From: Watersipora subatra
Taxonomy: Eukaryota > Bryozoa > Gymnolaemata > Cheilostomatida > Watersiporidae
Length of the DNA: 64,000 nt
Assembly: GCF_963576615.1 (NCBI RefSeq)
Contig: NC_088708.1
Span: 68,220,672 to 68,284,671, forward strand
Direction of reading: 5' to 3'
A program made the position numbers and the translations under genes. Of the stretch, positions 23,916 to 35,766 are shown piece after piece. The notes below the pieces were generated by a model that saw only the letters and a program-made list of their open reading frames with translations, was not told where the DNA came from and made no database searches. Each line of letters opens with the position of its first letter. The first letter of the stretch is position 1.

Positions 23916-24007
<92 letters not shown>

Positions 24008-24012
24008 ATATG
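23916..24012. repeat. (TA)n microsatellite with TACATA interruptions
   Basis: About 95 bp of TA, starting within the last bases of the right Penelope-like copy. Confidence 0.95.
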
Positions 24013-24375
24013 CCTTCTTATATCTGACTTTATTAATACTCAGTGCTTAGTACCCAGTAGCTTTTCACATGCTCTTTTCTAAATGATCTTTTTATCTTAA
24101 TCAAATGCTTTGGTAAAATGATTTTCACAGGTTTGACTATGTGATTTTATTGTGATTAGTAAACTGATCAATTTTAAAGCAATAACAACACATCATAAAA
24201 GGTCAGTAACAGTTGAAGTTTAACAGAACTACAAGTAAACTTAAAACAGTTGAAGCAGGTGAATAATGACATTAGCTTAGAAGTAAACGCTCTATATGCT
24301 TCGTCTAGCTTTCATAAGTTTCAGCTTGTTAAAATATATATTACTATATATGGGTATTGTCTGTATGCAGGTATT

Positions 24376-25884
24376 GTCTACAATCGTCTGCATGTTTTGA
24401 GTATACAAATATTGGAGTGACAACTCCTACGCTCAAAGGCATCTCTGAATCAGTACAGAATGAGTACCGACCTCTACAACTCTTCAACGGTGGGCAGGTG
24501 TTTAGAAACCGGTTTCCTGTCAAAATAAAGTTAGTTATTGGCATACTTGTTAATGGTTGCTATTGGTAACAAGTGAAATCAACTCTCACAAGGCTTTTTT
24601 AATAGTAATATTATCAGTGGGTGACTTTGTGTATATATTTATTCTTATGAAGATAGCATATATAATCTCTGTTTTGTATGCCTCGTATTGTCAAAATGTA
24701 TATTGATAATATAATGTAAATAATACAATGTAAATTGTTATTAAGCCAGTTTTATATTTATTTTGAGTCTCCAACCATCTTTTCAAATTCTTTATAATTG
24801 TAAGACATAAAAATCTCATCTGAGTTGAAAAGATTCTTTTACGTAAATGTTGTTTTAGAAGTGCCAGCTGTCAAACACTTGCGCACTGTTTTGACGTCGA
24901 GATTACTAGACTATTTCATGTCTAGTAGCCATGTTAGTCTATTCTGGTAGACTCATAGTGTGACAAACCTACATATGAATTTATGGTCAGTGTATCCTTT
25001 TACCAATTGATCTGCTAGCATGTCTGCTAAAATTAAAGAAAAGTTTGGGTAAAATGACTTGTGGCCAGTTTTATGAAGGAGTACACAATCAGCAGATGGT
25101 TTATATAGCAGCAGTATCACCTGGGTTTGGAGATGGCTTGAAAAGCGAGAGACAGCTTAATAAATGGTAGAGAAATGTATAACTCAGAGGCAAAGCAAAT
25201 ACTTTGATGAGACTTGCTGACCATGAAAACCGATACAGATGCAGAGAGTAAATGAAAATGGTTCTTTCTTTCCATACCATTAAGGGTTGATAATTCTTTT
25301 GGAGGGTCGATTCTGACACAGATGCTTTTGCACCTACCTAGTGTGAACATAGCTTAGTAGTATTTTCAGCAGAAGAGAATGAAGGGTTGAGAATTTAGAT
25401 TGGAAGTTGTTTTTCATGAGAACGGGCTGAAAAATTATAGCCATACAGGAGAGAGGCATGTAACTATAAAATGAATCCAAGGTGTAATGTTAAGCCTCTT
25501 ATAAGTTGATTGAAATATTTGATCATGCTGATCTGTTCTTGACTTACCTGCTGCTCCAGTGAAACGAAACCATTCCAAGTTTTCATGAAAGTCACAAGCG
25601 TATCCTTCATTGGAATGTGTCCCAAATCCTGATCTTATGTCAGACCCATTGTGATCCAGTCTCCAATAACGTGTTAAGTTTTGTGCAGTTTGGCATGCCC
25701 TAAATGGGTCAACTGTTGTGGTGCCAGGATTGCCGGTTGTGCCAGTGGTTCCATGCATCTCAGTGGTGCCAGTGGTGCCAGGTGCTGAAGGCTTTGGAAA
25801 AGAACTGGTCGGCCAGACAGAAGGGTTAGTTGTCCAGTGATCATTTGTGAATCCTAGTTTTTTTATCAGTATACTCGGCTTTTT
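24376..25884 (-). pseudogene. D8C copy 3: truncated and frameshifted
   Basis: Two exons remain: 25884-25548 (stalk and first half of D8C, with [17 protein letters not shown]) and 24516 to about 24376 ([14 protein letters not shown] onward). The last exon is cut after HADDCR by a deletion that joins it to downstream DNA; in gene 4 the same points are about 290 bp apart. In the stalk exon an extra A in an A-run (25860-25868 region) shifts the frame before the Trp-Thr-Thr segment. The stalk is very short. No membrane exon lies upstream, where the Helitron-like insertion begins at 26077. It is a pseudogene. Confidence 0.78.
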
Positions 25885-26539
25885 CTGTCATAAGTAATTG
25901 AAAATATTAAAATATGCAAATTTATCCAAGAGCAAATTCGTTGTGTCACTTTTTTTAAAAGTACCTTAAAGGTTACTAACTTTACATAGATTTATATATT
26001 ATTTTAGCTCTGATATGTACAACTAATTGATAGTATATACTAGTAAAGGTAACATCACAGTTACTATCCTTATATATCTACTATATAAACGGCAATCGTT
26101 GTCTGTCTATCTATCTGTCCATCTGTCTGTCCGCTTTATAGAGTACCGTACTTTTCGGACTATTACCTGCTACTAGGTATCGAGGCGCATTAACGGGAAT
26201 CGAGGGTTAATACACGCCTCTATTAATACATAACCTATTCATCGGTTTTACACAAAACACGTCATCTCCGGCTAGCGCCCGCCTCTTTACGGCGCCCAAC
26301 GACACTGGAGCGTTTGAAACAGCAAATTTGCTGCCATGTTAAAAAGCACCGTCTTGAGTTCGCCGGCCTATACAGCTATGCAAATGTACTAATCATTAAA
26401 TAAAGTAAATTAATGAATAGTAATTTACATGCGATTAATTTTTACTGCCAACGTGTACCGAGACGGTCACTCGAACGTTGGTTTCTTGCGGTCACTGGAA
26501 AACGCAGTTCTCTCCTACTAAATTTCTACATAAAAAAGG

Positions 26540-27227
26540 TAAGTATTTCTTAATCAATGTTGTATTGTCTATGAGTTGCCACACTTCCACTACATAACCC
26601 TTTCACTTGCGTTCGTGTATAAATTTAGCTATCGGCCTACTGCCAGCCATTTTGCCGATATTGGTTAATATGTATACATTATTTTTTCAATTTCAAACTC
26701 GATCTAGAACGTTTGTTTTGGTTATATATTTCATTTTGCCAACATGTTAACAAACACTGCTATACAAAAAATTTGTTGTGTCTATACTTTGTGCGTTTTA
26801 ATTATCTGTGTAATCACAAAATTCTGAATCGTCAATGATTTCATCAACATAAGTAGTTATTTGTTTTTTTAACTCGAATGCATTTATTGAACTCGCACAA
26901 AAAATCTTCGTTTTCAAGTTGGAAATTCTCAAACGAAGATTTAAAATTAAATTTTAGGCTAATTTTATAGAGAAATCTTTGGACAACACTGTCACTACTA
27001 TAAAAGTCTTAAAGATCATTGGTTATGTTATCAACGAATAATAAAATTCAGTTGCTAGCAATTGCTGGGAAAGTCGCAAATATGCGTCTACGGCGGTCGA
27101 CCATAAAAAATGCATAAATGAGTAGTCTACTTTGGTGAAACGGGTGAAAGCGTTGGATTTGCCACTATTTGTGATAGTAAACATGTTCATTTTCTTCCGC
27201 AGCTGAGTTACTTTTACTTTTTTTCAG
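26540..27227 (+). other. Predicted 5' UTR intron of the Helitron-like gene
   Basis: A strong donor (AAAAAAG then GTAAGTATTT) at 26540 and a strong acceptor (CTTTTTTTCAG) ending at 27227 frame a 688-bp segment without coding signs. Splicing would bring a short leader next to the frame at 27376. Confidence 0.45.
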
Positions 27228-27375
27228 CTACGAGTACTACAGGACTACAGCTACTACAGAACTTGCGCGGGCACTGCGAGCGTTGCGATAGGCGACGGTG
27301 AGAAAAAAGTGAGCAGTGTATATTACAAAAAAGCACACCATCTCATTCAATTTTATAAATTCTTGAAGCAGTGCA

Positions 27376-28059
27376 ATGCCTTCCAAAAAGCCTACTGCCC
27401 AAACGCAAGAACAGATTGATTCCCGTAGAGGAAGAGACCGAATTCGCAAAGCAGCAGCTAGAGGAGCAGAAACTGCAGAGCAAACACAGCTACGCCCACA
27501 ACGAAGCGGAACTGCTACTGCAGCTGCTAGAAGTGCAGAAACTGCAGAGCAAACACAGCTACGCCTACAACAAAACAGAATAGCTACTGCATCTGCTAGA
27601 AGTGCAGAAACTGCAGAGCAAACACAGCTACGCCTACAACGAAACAGAATAGCAGCTGCTAGAAGAGCAGAAACCGCCAAACAAACACAGGTACATCGAG
27701 AGCAGGCCAGAATAGATGCTGCAGTCGCTAGAAGTGCAGAGACTACTGAACCGACCCAGCAGCGACTCAAACGGCTCAGAGCAGCCGCTACTTCGGCCAG
27801 ACGTGCAGAAACCTCCGAGCAGATGCAGCGGCAACAAGAACATGATGCACTTGCTACAACAGCTGCTCGGCAAGCTGCATTTTTTGAGCAGATGAAACGG
27901 CAACAACAGCGAGATGCACTAACTAGAGCAGCTGCTACCAGGCGACGCGTATGGACAGAAAACTTCGCACTTGACTACAGTCCTGCAACACAGTATAGGG
28001 CCAAATTTTTCTATGGGACGAATGTCCCAAAATGCTCCAGATGTAACGCCTTACGTTGA
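27376..28059 (+). CDS. Helitron-like N-terminal protein with tandem AETAEQ repeats
   Basis: A 227-codon frame with an ATG. After a basic start it contains about seven copies of a roughly 22-residue motif built on R-x-AE-T-x-EQ-x-Q (for example AETAEQTQLRLQ, AETSEQMQRQQ). It ends in NFALDYSPATQYRAK and CSRCNALR. Such Arg/Ala/Glu/Gln repeats followed by a short Cys pair are common at the N-terminus of Helitron Rep-helicase proteins of animals. Here the stop comes just after the CxxC, so only the N-terminal piece is left. It may be a truncated relic or a domesticated small protein. The reverse-strand frame is a shadow. Confidence 0.5.
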   Translation: MPSKKPTAQTQEQIDSRRGRDRIRKAAARGAETAEQTQLRPQRSGTATAAARSAETAEQTQLRLQQNRIATASARSAETAEQTQLRLQRNRIAAARRAETAKQTQVHREQARIDAAVARSAETTEPTQQRLKRLRAAATSARRAETSEQMQRQQEHDALATTAARQAAFFEQMKRQQQRDALTRAAATRRRVWTENFALDYSPATQYRAKFFYGTNVPKCSRCNALR

Positions 28060-28502
28060 AAAGGCGAGAGGCCATATATGTAGTTTATATAGTAGATTTT
28101 ATTGATAATAAATTTTATCAATACGACCACATTACTGCTGCACACTTTGTATATACCATGTCAAAACACAGGCTATAGATGAAGAACTGGTGAGTCATGA
28201 TTAGTGTTTCAAGCATGTAGAAGTCTCAATTCAATAAATGCTGGCGATAGCTAAGCAGTGCAATAGCAAAATATTTTCTATAATTTCTTAAAATATGTAA
28301 AACTTTTCATACTGCCAGTTTGAAGAACTTCAGTTTGCCTAGCAATGTCAATTTCATTATCAGTTCTGTGTACAAAATTAGGACAATTCCGATTTGATTG
28401 GTTCGAGACTGATGCATTGTAGACTAGCTGTAAAACCCATTGCATATTTCCATTGGTCTTTCCAACATTATTGGCTTGTATAACTGCATATGTGTATGCA
28501 CT

Positions 28503-28553
28503 ATTTTTGTGTTGATCTGACTGCATAGTATGCAGTCAGATCAGCACAAAAAT
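28503..28553. repeat. 51-bp near-perfect palindrome
   Basis: Arms ATTTTTGTG-TGATCTGACTGCATA and its complement (25 bp) surround a single G, with one T/C mismatch. It lies between the Helitron-like element and the hAT element. The origin is unclear; it could be a remnant of a foldback element. Confidence 0.85.
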
Positions 28554-28652
28554 TTCATTAGATTGCATATTTGGAGTTGTTTTACAGTATGAAAGACAAC
28601 GCTCAATAAAACTATTGCTTTACGTAAATCTGTTCCCGAACTTGGGTAATGC

Positions 28653-31250
28653 AGCTAGTTCAGGGGTGCTCAACCTTTTCATAGTGAGGGCCAATATGAA
28701 AAATTATCTGTAGGCAGGGGGCTGAGATTACATCTACATAAGTTAGGTCAAAGTTGCTATACTCCTTGTTTGCACACAGAGTTCCGTGAACTGATCAATT
28801 AAGATTTACAGTGCTATTTACAGTAAACTTTATTTAGGTTAGTAAAATAAATTGTACAACTAAAGTAAATGAGATATACATGTACAGGTACATAAATTGA
28901 ACATTTCATGGACAGTAACAAACACTAAAACATGTAATTAGATATTTCAGTGTGATACTTGGCATTGCTTTTCTCTGACTATTCTATCAATGTCAGGCTG
29001 AGTAGCTGAGAAAGCCCGTCTTAGTTTCTGGGTCAAGTGTTCATCAGTGATAGTTGTCCTGTATTTATTTTTGGTATGCTTCATACGGCTGAAGAACTGC
29101 TCGCATAGATAAGTCGAGCCAAACAAACTGCCCATGAGTAAAGCGTGTTTGTATAGGCCTGGAAATCTTTGTTTTGGAAGAAAATCACGGTAAAATTCTA
29201 CAAGTTCATGGCTGTTGTGATGCTGGCTCAGCCTTTTATCAGCTGGAATATTAATCAGTTCCATTTGTAGAGGAGCAGATGCTTCTTCTGCGTCAACTGA
29301 GAATGGGTCTTCAAAGATGTTGATATGCATGCAAGTGCCATCAAATTGAGCAAACCTTCTGCCAAATTCAGCAGCAAGGCCAGTCAGGAGCTTTGCATAT
29401 GGCTCTGCACTGACATGATTTTCAACACTCTGTTGTCGCTCCAGCAGACTCTTAAAATGTGTGCAGTTTCCATTTTGAAGTTGACCGACCCACAGATTTA
29501 ATTTACACCGGAAAGCTGTTATATGGCTCCACAGAGATGATACATGCTGCTGCTTTCCCTGTAGTTTGCAGTTGAGATCCGCCATATGCTCAGTAATGTC
29601 TGCCAGGAAAGCAAATCATTTATCCATGCCACATTTCTGAATTCTTCATGGTTACGTCCTTTGCCTCTCATGAAAGTTTCGATGGGATCTAAAAGACTGA
29701 GAAACCGACGAAGTGTTTTTGCACTACTGAGCCATCTCACTTTACAATAATATGTCACGTCTTGAAATTCTGCTTCAATCTCCTTCAGCATCTCTTTGAA
29801 CTGGCGGTGGCTCAAAGCTCGAGCCCTTATGTAGTTTACTGTGGATACAACCAATTCCATGACATGTCCCATCTTAAGGTGCTGTGCTCCTAAATTTTCC
29901 TGGTGAATGATGCAGTGGTACATGATAGGAGGGACATTCCACACTCTGGATTTCAACAGCAAGCCAATTAAGCCTGTGTGTTCTCCAGTCATTGCCGGCG
30001 CACCATCAGTGCATATCCCTGATAACTTCTCAAGTGGTAGATCGAAATCTTTAAGTTCTTTGAGCAGGTTGTCGAATATGTCTTGACCAGTTGTGGTGCC
30101 GTGAAGGCTGCTCATTGTGAGAAAATCCTCTGTGATGCTGAACTGATCATCAATACCTCTGACCATGATGGCAAGTTGTGCTATGTCTGAATTATCTGTA
30201 CTCTCATCAAGCGCAATGCTAAAGTAGATAGAATTGCTTGCAACCTCTTTGAGTTTGCGCTCAAAGTCCTTACTCAATGTTTTAATCCGTCTAATTACTG
30301 TGTGTCTTGATAAAGAGATGCTCTCCAGTGCTTCTTTCTTGTCGAGGCAAAACTCTTCCACAAATGCTGTCAGTACCTACAATACAATAGTCAATAACAA
30401 TACTTTCATGTGCTGTTGAATATGCTGATAAATTTAAATAAAACATAAAATGCATGCAAATATAATACACATATAAATGGTACCCAAACAAGAACCGGTA
30501 ATATTCAGCATATTGATGAAATAGAGATAAACTTACCTCTTTTGCGAATTCTCCATGTTGAAATGGCAGCTGCCTCTGGCCAATTTTGTTAGCTATCACC
30601 AAACTACACTTTGTAGCCTTTTCACTGATTTCAGTGTAGCGGGTGAACAAGCGCTGCTGTGATGCGAGATTTTTTGACAGTGTTTCATACTTCTCTGCTC
30701 TCTCTCGGCCACTGTGCTGGTCATACTGTTGTGCATGGCGAGTAGTATAATGCCGTCGAATATTATATTCTTTGAGAACTGCTATAATTTGGTTGCAAAT
30801 TACGCAGACAGCCTGATTTACAGAGTGGTGTTTCACAAAATAGCTTAATTTCCAATCGTTATTAAATTCTCTGCCCTCTTTGTCTATCTTCCTTTTACTT
30901 GCCATGCTTGTGTTTAAATGAATGAACCGATTTATAAACCAACAGTTAGCAGGTCAGTTAGGGAAATTCCCTAAAAACTGGGGATTTTACCCACATGTGC
31001 AGTAATATCAGACAGGAAGAAAAAAGTGATGCAAGGGAAGGGGATTTCCAAGAGTCATAGCATAGCTGTTAACATGGTCAGAAAGTGTGGTTACAATTGG
31101 CCTACATTTCCGCTAAGTTAGGGCCTGAACTTGGGCAGAAAATTCAGTATAAAAATTTTAAATTGGTAAAGTCTCTGGGGGGCCGCATAAAATCAGGCTG
31201 AGGGCCACATCCGGCCCCAGGGCCGCCTGTTGAGCGCCCCTGAGCTAGTT
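28653..31250 (-). mobile_element. hAT (Buster-like) transposon with 8-bp target duplication
   Basis: The element spans 28661-31242 (2582 bp). Its ends are imperfect inverted repeats beginning CAGGGGTGCTCAACC at the left and CAGGGGCGCTCAACAGG at the right (reverse strand). It is flanked on both sides by the exact 8-bp duplication AGCTAGTT (28653-28660 and 31243-31250). That fits the nnnTAnnn preference of the Buster group of hAT elements. One transposase gene lies inside on the minus strand. Confidence 0.93.
28947..30905 (-). pseudogene. hAT transposase (BED finger, two exons, one frameshift)
   Basis: Exon 1 (30905-30537) has an ATG and a BED-type zinc finger (CVICNQII ... RRHYTTRH). A 160-bp intron (30377-30536, GTAAGT to TTGTAG) leads in phase 0 to exon 2 (30376-28947). 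Exon 2 shows the hAT catalytic segments IALDESTD and CTDGAPAMTG, the CKVRWLSS region, and near the C-terminus the dimerisation motif EQFFSRMKHTKNKYR. Length is about 599 residues, normal for the ZBED5/FAM200-like group. A single missing base near 29611 (GCAAATC where the family needs one more C) shifts the frame between SW and LADITEHM. This copy is therefore probably dead, although its ends are intact. Confidence 0.88.
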
Positions 31251-33862
31251 CATCTCTATAGGAGTTTGTAGTAAATACATAAAATATTGAAGTAGGCAGT
31301 CATTGAGTGCCGAAGGCATTACATCAAGTGAGTCATTAGTCCTTGAATTAAGTCAACAACATGATGAGGATATGCGATGACATATGACATTCAGAAACAA
31401 TCTTTTCAGAGTAGTAAATTTTGTACTTTTTAGCCTTTTTATCTATACATGTATATATTCGTTCAGGGTAATGCATGTTGTAGTCATTGGTCTGTTTATA
31501 TTGGTGATACAAATAAAATATGACACTCTCTGGCTACATAGTCATACAAATATGATAGAGTTGGATGCCTGCATCACAATAGAGTAGCTAGAGGACAAAC
31601 ATGCTGTTGACATCATAAGCAGCTGGTGAGAATCACCAATGCTGGTATGTAATGCAACTAGCTTTAGAAATTATACTCTGGTATTACCTTACCTGGTTAA
31701 TTTGGTTGTCCACTCTAATTGACTGACATTAATCTATGTTTTAACAGATTTGTTACATAAATATATGAAGAGATGAACAAAAGTGTCAAGTTATAGATTG
31801 TAACCAGTCTTGTACTGTTAAGTTTTTGTAACATATTGCACGCTTCATATAACTTTAACACGTTCTTCCAAAGAAGCTCACATAGTCCACCAACTAAAAT
31901 ACGTAAGCTATTTACCACACATGCAGTGTTAGCTTTCTTCCAGAAACTTCTTGCTACATGCTACTCTGAGCAGACTTGAATGCAACCGTATCAATCCATG
32001 CAGTAAACAACATAACTGTCTGTCATTATTCACAATTCTTAATAAATAAAGTTTTTACTGTATTGGCACTAATTCAGAGAACAATATTTTATAAAAAAAA
32101 AAAGTTTTCCTCATCAACTGTCATGGTATGCTTAATGACATATTTTTTGGGTGTAGATCAAATCAGCGTAACGAGGCACTCAGTTTTGCTACAAATAAGG
32201 AAATGCTGAGCTATTATACTGCTCTCTCATAGGGAACTACTTTTAATACCACTTGTTGACACAAAATACTTTTATTACATTTTTGACTCAGCTTCATAAC
32301 AGGAACTAAGGAGCCTTCATCTAACCGGTTCTGACAAGAATCGCAGGTCAAATTATGAAGTACTGAATTAGTGCGAGTGATGAGAGCCAGATCGGCCTAT
32401 CCCATGAGGTCTTAATTGGAAAAAAACAGCAAGATTCGAGATGTTTAAAAAGTGATAGTTAAGATAATTAGACTGAAACCTACTAAATGTACCCTGCTAA
32501 GCAATAGGCTTCCTCTATCTCTAGCAACTTTGGCCATATTGTTGTTAGAAATATCAAAACATATAAAAATGCCCCAACATTGTACAAGCAGATTTTTGTG
32601 TGGTTTAGGCAGGTTGTTCAACTTTAAATATTCAAACAAGTAATCTTTAGATTAAAAACAAAATTTACATTTTCACTATAAAATTCATGTCATCTAACAA
32701 GACTGCATGATACTCTAATGGAAAATTGATAGTGCAAGCAATGCAGCCTTATTGTGAAAAATACTAAGAAAATGTTGGTTATATAATAATACAGAACATA
32801 CAGAAATTACAATAACAAATATGCCAGGACATGTTATGCAAAGAAAAGAAAATGTAATTTCTAAAATGTCATGAAGTAGTTTTAACAACTCGTGCTTCTC
32901 ACGAAGTCTATAAAAGGGTTACGGACTTTTTTAAAGAGTGCCTCAACAAAGCGATTCTGTAGCGTAGGAAGAGATGAGCCATTTCCAAATTTTTAACACA
33001 GTTGTCCTCTCAATGCTACATCACAAATACTAAAAGCTCAACAGTAAGACTTGCTTGTAGTCCACATGATCCAACAATAAGCTAGTAAAATTATCTGGTT
33101 CAGATGAGCCCAAGTAAAATTTGCTTTCAGTCCTTTTCAAGATAATTGAGCTGAAAGTTTTTTATTTGTTGTCTTTGCAGATGAAGTAATAAAAAGTATT
33201 TTAAATGCGTATTTATGGAGTGGTTTAGAAAAAGCTCACCATGATACTGACTTTAGCGACACTCCATTTATCAATCACATCACAGCTCGGTAAAATTGAG
33301 AAACTGTTCAATCATCGAGTCACCTCCTATTGCTATGCTCTATGTTAGACTATACCATTAACTTATCTTATGTTTACGAAACAATACAAATTTATAAAAG
33401 GAAGACTTGGAGTCAGAGCTAAGATTAATAACTTGCGGAATAATTTGGATGCCTTAGCAAATAAAGAGTGACAATTGAGGTTGAACTCCTCTAAGTATAA
33501 GCTAGCAGCCACCAATGGCTCATTCACCTGTGCCTGTCTATTTATGTATTTAACAGCTATGTTAATACCTTTAACGATTTCCTATTAGTGTTATGTGTAT
33601 GCCACTGTTAGTAACATTATATAAATATGTTCATAAAAAATTCGTTCAAATAATTGAGTGCACGATTCAGAGTTTTAGGCATTGGAAAAGTTCACTTTAA
33701 TATTACGTGCTAGAGAAATATAGAACCAATAACTAACATCCTCAACTCATCCTCAATATTATTATGTGAATCTTTCATGTTATCTCTGCAGAACAGCTAA
33801 AAGTTATTTTAATAATGTGAGATTCATAAAAAAAACGAAAGCCAGTATAATGGTCGTCGAAT
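31251..33862. other. No gene seen
   Basis: A/T-rich DNA with short open frames only (for example 31384-31587 and 31976-32209) that lack domain, duplicate or splice support. The stretch 33050-33070 (CAACAGTAAGACTTGCTT) resembles 8115-8130, and 33650-33725 resembles 17945-18005. Old duplicated pieces are therefore present. Confidence 0.45.
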
Positions 33863-35280
33863 TTGTTTAAAGATAATTACTTTATGTTGAGAGGTAATTA
33901 CTTTATGTTGAGAGGTTATTACTTTATGTTGAGAGGTAATTACTTTATGTTGAGAGGTTATTACTTTATGTTTAGTGGTAATTACTTTATGTTGAGAGGT
34001 AATTACTTTATGTTGAGAGGTTATTACTTTATGTTTAGTGGTAATTACTTTATGTTTAGAGGTAATTACTTTATGTTGAGAGGTAATTACTTTATGTTGA
34101 GAGGTTATTACTTTATGTTGAGAGGTAATTACTTTATGTTTAGAGGTAATTACTTTATGTTGAGAGGTAATTACTTTATGTTTAGTGGTAATTACTTTAT
34201 GTTTAGAGGTAATTACTTTATGTTGAGAGGTAATTACTTTATGTTGAGAGGTTATTACTTTATGTTGAGAGGTAATTACTTTATGTTTAGAGGTAATTAC
34301 TTTATGTTGAGAGGTTATTACTTTATGTTTAGAGGTAATTACTTTATGTTGAGAGGTTATTACTTTATGTTGAGAGGTAATTACTTTATGTTGAGAGGTT
34401 ATTACTTTATGTTTAGTGGTAATTACTTTATGTTTAGAGGTAATTACTTTATGTTGAGAGGTAATTACTTTATGTTGAGAGGTTATTACTTTATGTTGAG
34501 AGGTAATTACTTTATGTTTAGAGGTAATTACTTTATGTTGAGAGGTTATTACTTTATGTTTAGAGGTAATTACTTTATGTTGAGAGGTTATTACTTTATG
34601 TTGAGAGGTAATTACTTTATGTTTAGAGGTAATTACTTTATGTTGAGAGGTTATTACTTTATGTTTAGTGGTAATTACTTTATGTTTAGAGGTAATTACT
34701 TTATGCTGAGAGGTTATTACTTTATGTTTAGTGGTATATACTTTGTGTTTAGAGGTAATTACTTTATGTTGAGAGGTTATTACTTTATGTTGAGAGGTTA
34801 TTACTTTATGTTTAGTGGTAATTACTTTATGTTGAGAGGTAATTACTTTATGTTGAGAGGTTATTACTTTATGTTTAGTGGTAATTACTTTGTGTTTAGA
34901 GGTAATTACTTTATGCTGAGAGGTAATTACTTTATGTTTAGTGGTAATTACTTTATGTTTAGAGGTAATTACTTTATGTTGAGAGGTTGTTACTTTATGT
35001 TTAGTGGTAATTACTTTATGTTGAGAGGAAATTACTTTATGTTGAGAGGTTATTACTTTATGTTGAGAGGTAATTACTTTATGTTGAGAGGTTATTACTT
35101 TATGTTTAGTGGTAATTACTTTATGTTGAGAGGTAATTACTTTATGTTGAGAGGTTATTACTTTATGTTTAGTGGTAATTACTTTATGTTTAGAGGTAAT
35201 TACTTTATGTTGAGAGGTAATTACTTTATGTTTGGTGGTAATTACTTTATGTTTAGAGGTAATTACTTTATGTTTAGACA
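33863..35280 (+). repeat. 21-bp minisatellite array 2 (about 67 units)
   Basis: Same 21-bp unit as array 1 but with other variants: TTGAGAGG, TTTAGTGG and GGTTATTAC. It reads MLRGNYF/MFSGNYF/MLRGYYF on the plus strand and KHKVITS on the minus strand, both without a stop for nearly 500 codons. Blocks of variant units recur in order, so it grew by higher-order steps. These are not genes. Confidence 0.97.
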
Positions 35281-35439
35281 AACTCACAGGATGATTCTGC
35301 GCTTTGCTGATAATAATAGAAAGCAAATCTTGACTAGGCGCTGAACTTACGTGAACCCAAACAGCAAGTAAGTAGGGAGAAAGGGTATTTTAGCAACAAA
35401 CACAGGCTCCCCTTCATAAATCATTTTCAAAAATTTAAT

Positions 35440-35700
35440 AGAATTTGAGGCGTTGAGGCAAGGACATATATGAATGTTGTCCAGTTCCTTACCATGGTTA
35501 TTTGCATACATCCAGCTCATTTTAGGGCTTCAAAATCTTGCTGAAAGAGTTTTTTCTGGTAACCTAGTTTTTAATTTAGCTGGAAAACTACTGATATTTA
35601 AGTAAGTGTTATCTAAAAATCTAGCTGGTCATCCATGAGTAATAAATTCCCATAACTATCACGATATCAAGTTATCAATATCTGGATAATATCAGTTTAT
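35440..35700 (+). pseudogene. 3' remnant of sister family B
   Basis: Starts with GAGGCAAGGACATATATGAA and continues through the family B downstream block (CAGCTCATTTTAGGGCTTC). It is most like the minus-strand remnant at 17340-17640. No usable frame. Confidence 0.5.
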
Positions 35701-35766
35701 AGAATCATAAAAACTTGACACATTCAACTACACATTCAGTGTTTATCAAGTAAACAAAGATATCTC

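Larger units (their letters stand above)
22968..23920 (+). mobile_element. 5'-truncated Penelope-like element, right copy
   Basis: The mirror image of 21969-22921, with constant coordinate sum and therefore no length differences. It is followed directly by (TA)n. The head-to-head arrangement with truncation at the same base in both copies is unusual for two independent insertions. Confidence 0.85.
26077..28096 (+). mobile_element. Helitron-like insertion with 14-bp inverted ends
   Basis: It starts with TCTACTATATAAAC, a typical Helitron-like 5' end, inside the 90-bp repeat of the copy 3 intron. The inverse of the same 14 bp closes it at 28083-28096. Inverted short ends fit the Helitron2/Helentron type better than a classical Helitron ending in CTRR, which I do not see. 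Base composition is higher in G+C than the surroundings. It carries one open frame related to the Helitron N-terminal region. No Rep or helicase is present, so it is non-autonomous. Confidence 0.55.

Noticed and set aside
27237-27906. Cys/Ser-rich frames on the minus strand
   Set aside because: Shadows of the AETAEQ repeat gene on the plus strand.
31384-33000. Short open frames in 31.4-33.0 kb
   Set aside because: No domain, duplicate, promoter or splice support.
33824-35344. 500-codon frames on both strands (KHKVITS and MLRGNYF)
   Set aside because: Same 21-bp repeat; open on both strands because the unit lacks stops in these frames.
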